A DNA stretch of 43,102 bases from Candidatus Competibacteraceae bacterium (GTDB lineage Bacteria; Pseudomonadota; Gammaproteobacteria; Competibacterales; Competibacteraceae). Shown one piece after another: positions 42,295-43,102 of this stretch; the stretch's first letter is position 1, and each line of letters starts with the position of its first letter. Location: assembly GCA_003989075.1 (NCBI GenBank), contig RXIX01000015.1, positions 1-43,102 of the forward strand, given 5' to 3'. Under the pieces are notes generated by a model. That model worked only from the letters and a program-made list of their open reading frames with translations, searched no databases and was not told the DNA's origin. Made by a program: the position numbers and the translations under genes.

Positions 42295-43102
42295 TACGCA
42301 TATTCCCCATCGTCATCAAACAGCGAACCCTGCTGCGGCTTGGGTGCCTGGCTGGCTTGCCAGGTGGTGAAGATCGACACCGCGCGCGAGGCCGCGTTGC
42401 GGGTGGCTTGATCCGGGCCGTTTTTCTGCAACCAGTCCAACAGGGATTTAAGCGCCACGTGCGGTTTGAAGTGGTCGTTCTTCAGTGTGTCCGAGGCATT
42501 GATGCCGCTGCCATCGAAACAAGCACCAATCAGCACCAGTGCCTGATCCAGGTCAGCCGTCAGGCGGCGGCGGTGCTTGCCCGACCAATCGCGGGCGAAA
42601 TCGAGCGGATTGGTGCGCGTGAACACTTTCTTCTCTTCGCGACACCAGCCACGCTGCACAAAGTCATCCGGCGTGGTGATGGTGCCGCGCAGGAATTTTT
42701 GCAACTGGTCACGCTTCATCTCGGTGGCCGCACCGAAGGTACGCAAAAACTGACGCGTCATCGGTTCGGCATTCACCGGTGGCGGTTCCTTGCCTTTATC
42801 GGCGTCTTCGTCGATGAGCTGGTTGATACCGACCAGCGCATCCTTGACCGAGATGGTGCGCCCCTCGTCAACATAGACCTTGCCGTAGTGACGAGAGAAA
42901 TATTCCAGTGCTTTGCCACGCCGAATCACCTGGATGTCGGCTGCGGGCAGACCCTCCTTGGCGTGGTTTTCCAGCATCGCTTGGAGTTGACGTACATCGG
43001 CCATCACTTCGCGGCGCATCCGGCCCCAGCTCACCGGCTTGGGTTCTTCCGTCCGCTTGCGGCAGACGTGAATGATGTCGAACTCGATAGTCTGAGAGCC
43101 AA
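42294..43102 (-). CDS. DUF1156-type DNA methylase, C-terminal part (5' end outside window)
   Basis: The frame is open through the right window edge: the codons from 43100 down to 43035 read continuously as GSQTIEFDIIHVCRKR and then TEEPKPV, so the GTG at 43032 is internal. EFDIIHVCRKR followed by VSWGRMRREV is, as far as I recall, characteristic of the C-terminal region of large DUF1156/COG1743 adenine-specific methylases with a Zn-ribbon. The visible 268 residues are mostly helical and end GSLFDDDGEYA. The AdoMet-binding and catalytic NPPY-type motifs are outside the window, so activity cannot be checked here. The stop overlaps the start of the small gene by one base. Confidence 0.7.
   Translation of the reverse strand, partial: GSQTIEFDIIHVCRKRTEEPKPVSWGRMRREVMADVRQLQAMLENHAKEGLPAADIQVIRRGKALEYFSRHYGKVYVDEGRTISVKDALVGINQLIDEDADKGKEPPPVNAEPMTRQFLRTFGAATEMKRDQLQKFLRGTITTPDDFVQRGWCREEKKVFTRTNPLDFARDWSGKHRRRLTADLDQALVLIGACFDGSGINASDTLKNDHFKPHVALKSLLDWLQKNGPDQATRNAASRAVSIFTTWQASQAPKPQQGSLFDDDGEYA

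Noticed and set aside
39004-43102. Firm DISARM assignment for the right-hand operon
   Set aside because: The SNF2 helicase and methylase fit class 1 in general terms, but drmA, drmB and drmC are not visible and the methylase catalytic part is outside the window.
1-43102. CRISPR arrays, tRNA or rRNA genes, insertion sequences
   Set aside because: I saw no regularly spaced repeats, no cloverleaf-type sequences, no rRNA-like stretches and no transposase or integrase reading frames.

Overview
The window is a GC-rich (roughly 60% by eye) bacterial segment. Its gene content looks like an environmental gammaproteobacterium: two RND efflux systems with an AcrR-type regulator, YjjPB-type exporter halves, DedA and TerC/CorC membrane proteins, cardiolipin synthase, polyphosphate kinase 2, many lipoproteins and a Tat-exported Fe-type superoxide dismutase. 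No rRNA, tRNA, CRISPR array or insertion sequence was recognised. The species cannot be named from the sequence alone.

Left part (1-12.4 kb): the tail of a Ser/Thr protein kinase with a duplicated C-terminal domain is followed by a conspicuously AT-richer 1806-residue protein. This protein carries a PEP-synthase-type swivelling phosphohistidine domain, a low-molecular-weight tyrosine phosphatase domain and a PEP-synthase-type ATP-grasp domain, in an order opposite to the usual one and behind about 900 residues I cannot assign. It is the strongest candidate for something undescribed. Next come envelope genes (TIGR04283-type glycosyltransferase, DedA protein with an odd in-frame leader peptide, cardiolipin synthase, lipoproteins, a DUF1269 protein, a SYLF-like lipoprotein) and small proteins, including a Cys-rich one and a Gly-rich repeat protein.

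Middle (12.6-26.1 kb): a plasmid-type parA-parB pair lies behind palindromic and repeated DNA, followed by a TerC/CBS/CorC membrane protein, an alpha/beta hydrolase and two uncharacterised genes. A run of secreted or envelope proteins follows: a large repeat-bearing exported protein, a multi-pass membrane protein translationally coupled to polyphosphate kinase 2, a DUF2092 lipoprotein and a Gly/Asn-Val-rich exported protein. The run ends with the two-subunit YjjP/YjjB (ThrE-like) exporter.

Right part (26.3-38.3 kb): a complete RND tripartite pump operon (adaptor, permease, outer-membrane channel) ends at a clear terminator. A Tat-exported Fe-type superoxide dismutase converges on a second RND permease plus adaptor, which lack their own outer-membrane channel. 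These are transcribed divergently from a TetR/AcrR-type repressor. The shared control region holds a 24-bp operator with the half-sites of the E. coli AcrR box, placed across two divergent promoters.

Right end (38.3-43.1 kb): tag (3-methyladenine glycosylase I) converges on a three-gene operon running in from outside the window: the C-terminal end of a DUF1156-type DNA methylase, a small uncharacterised protein, and an SNF2-family helicase. That combination looks like part of a restriction or anti-phage module.
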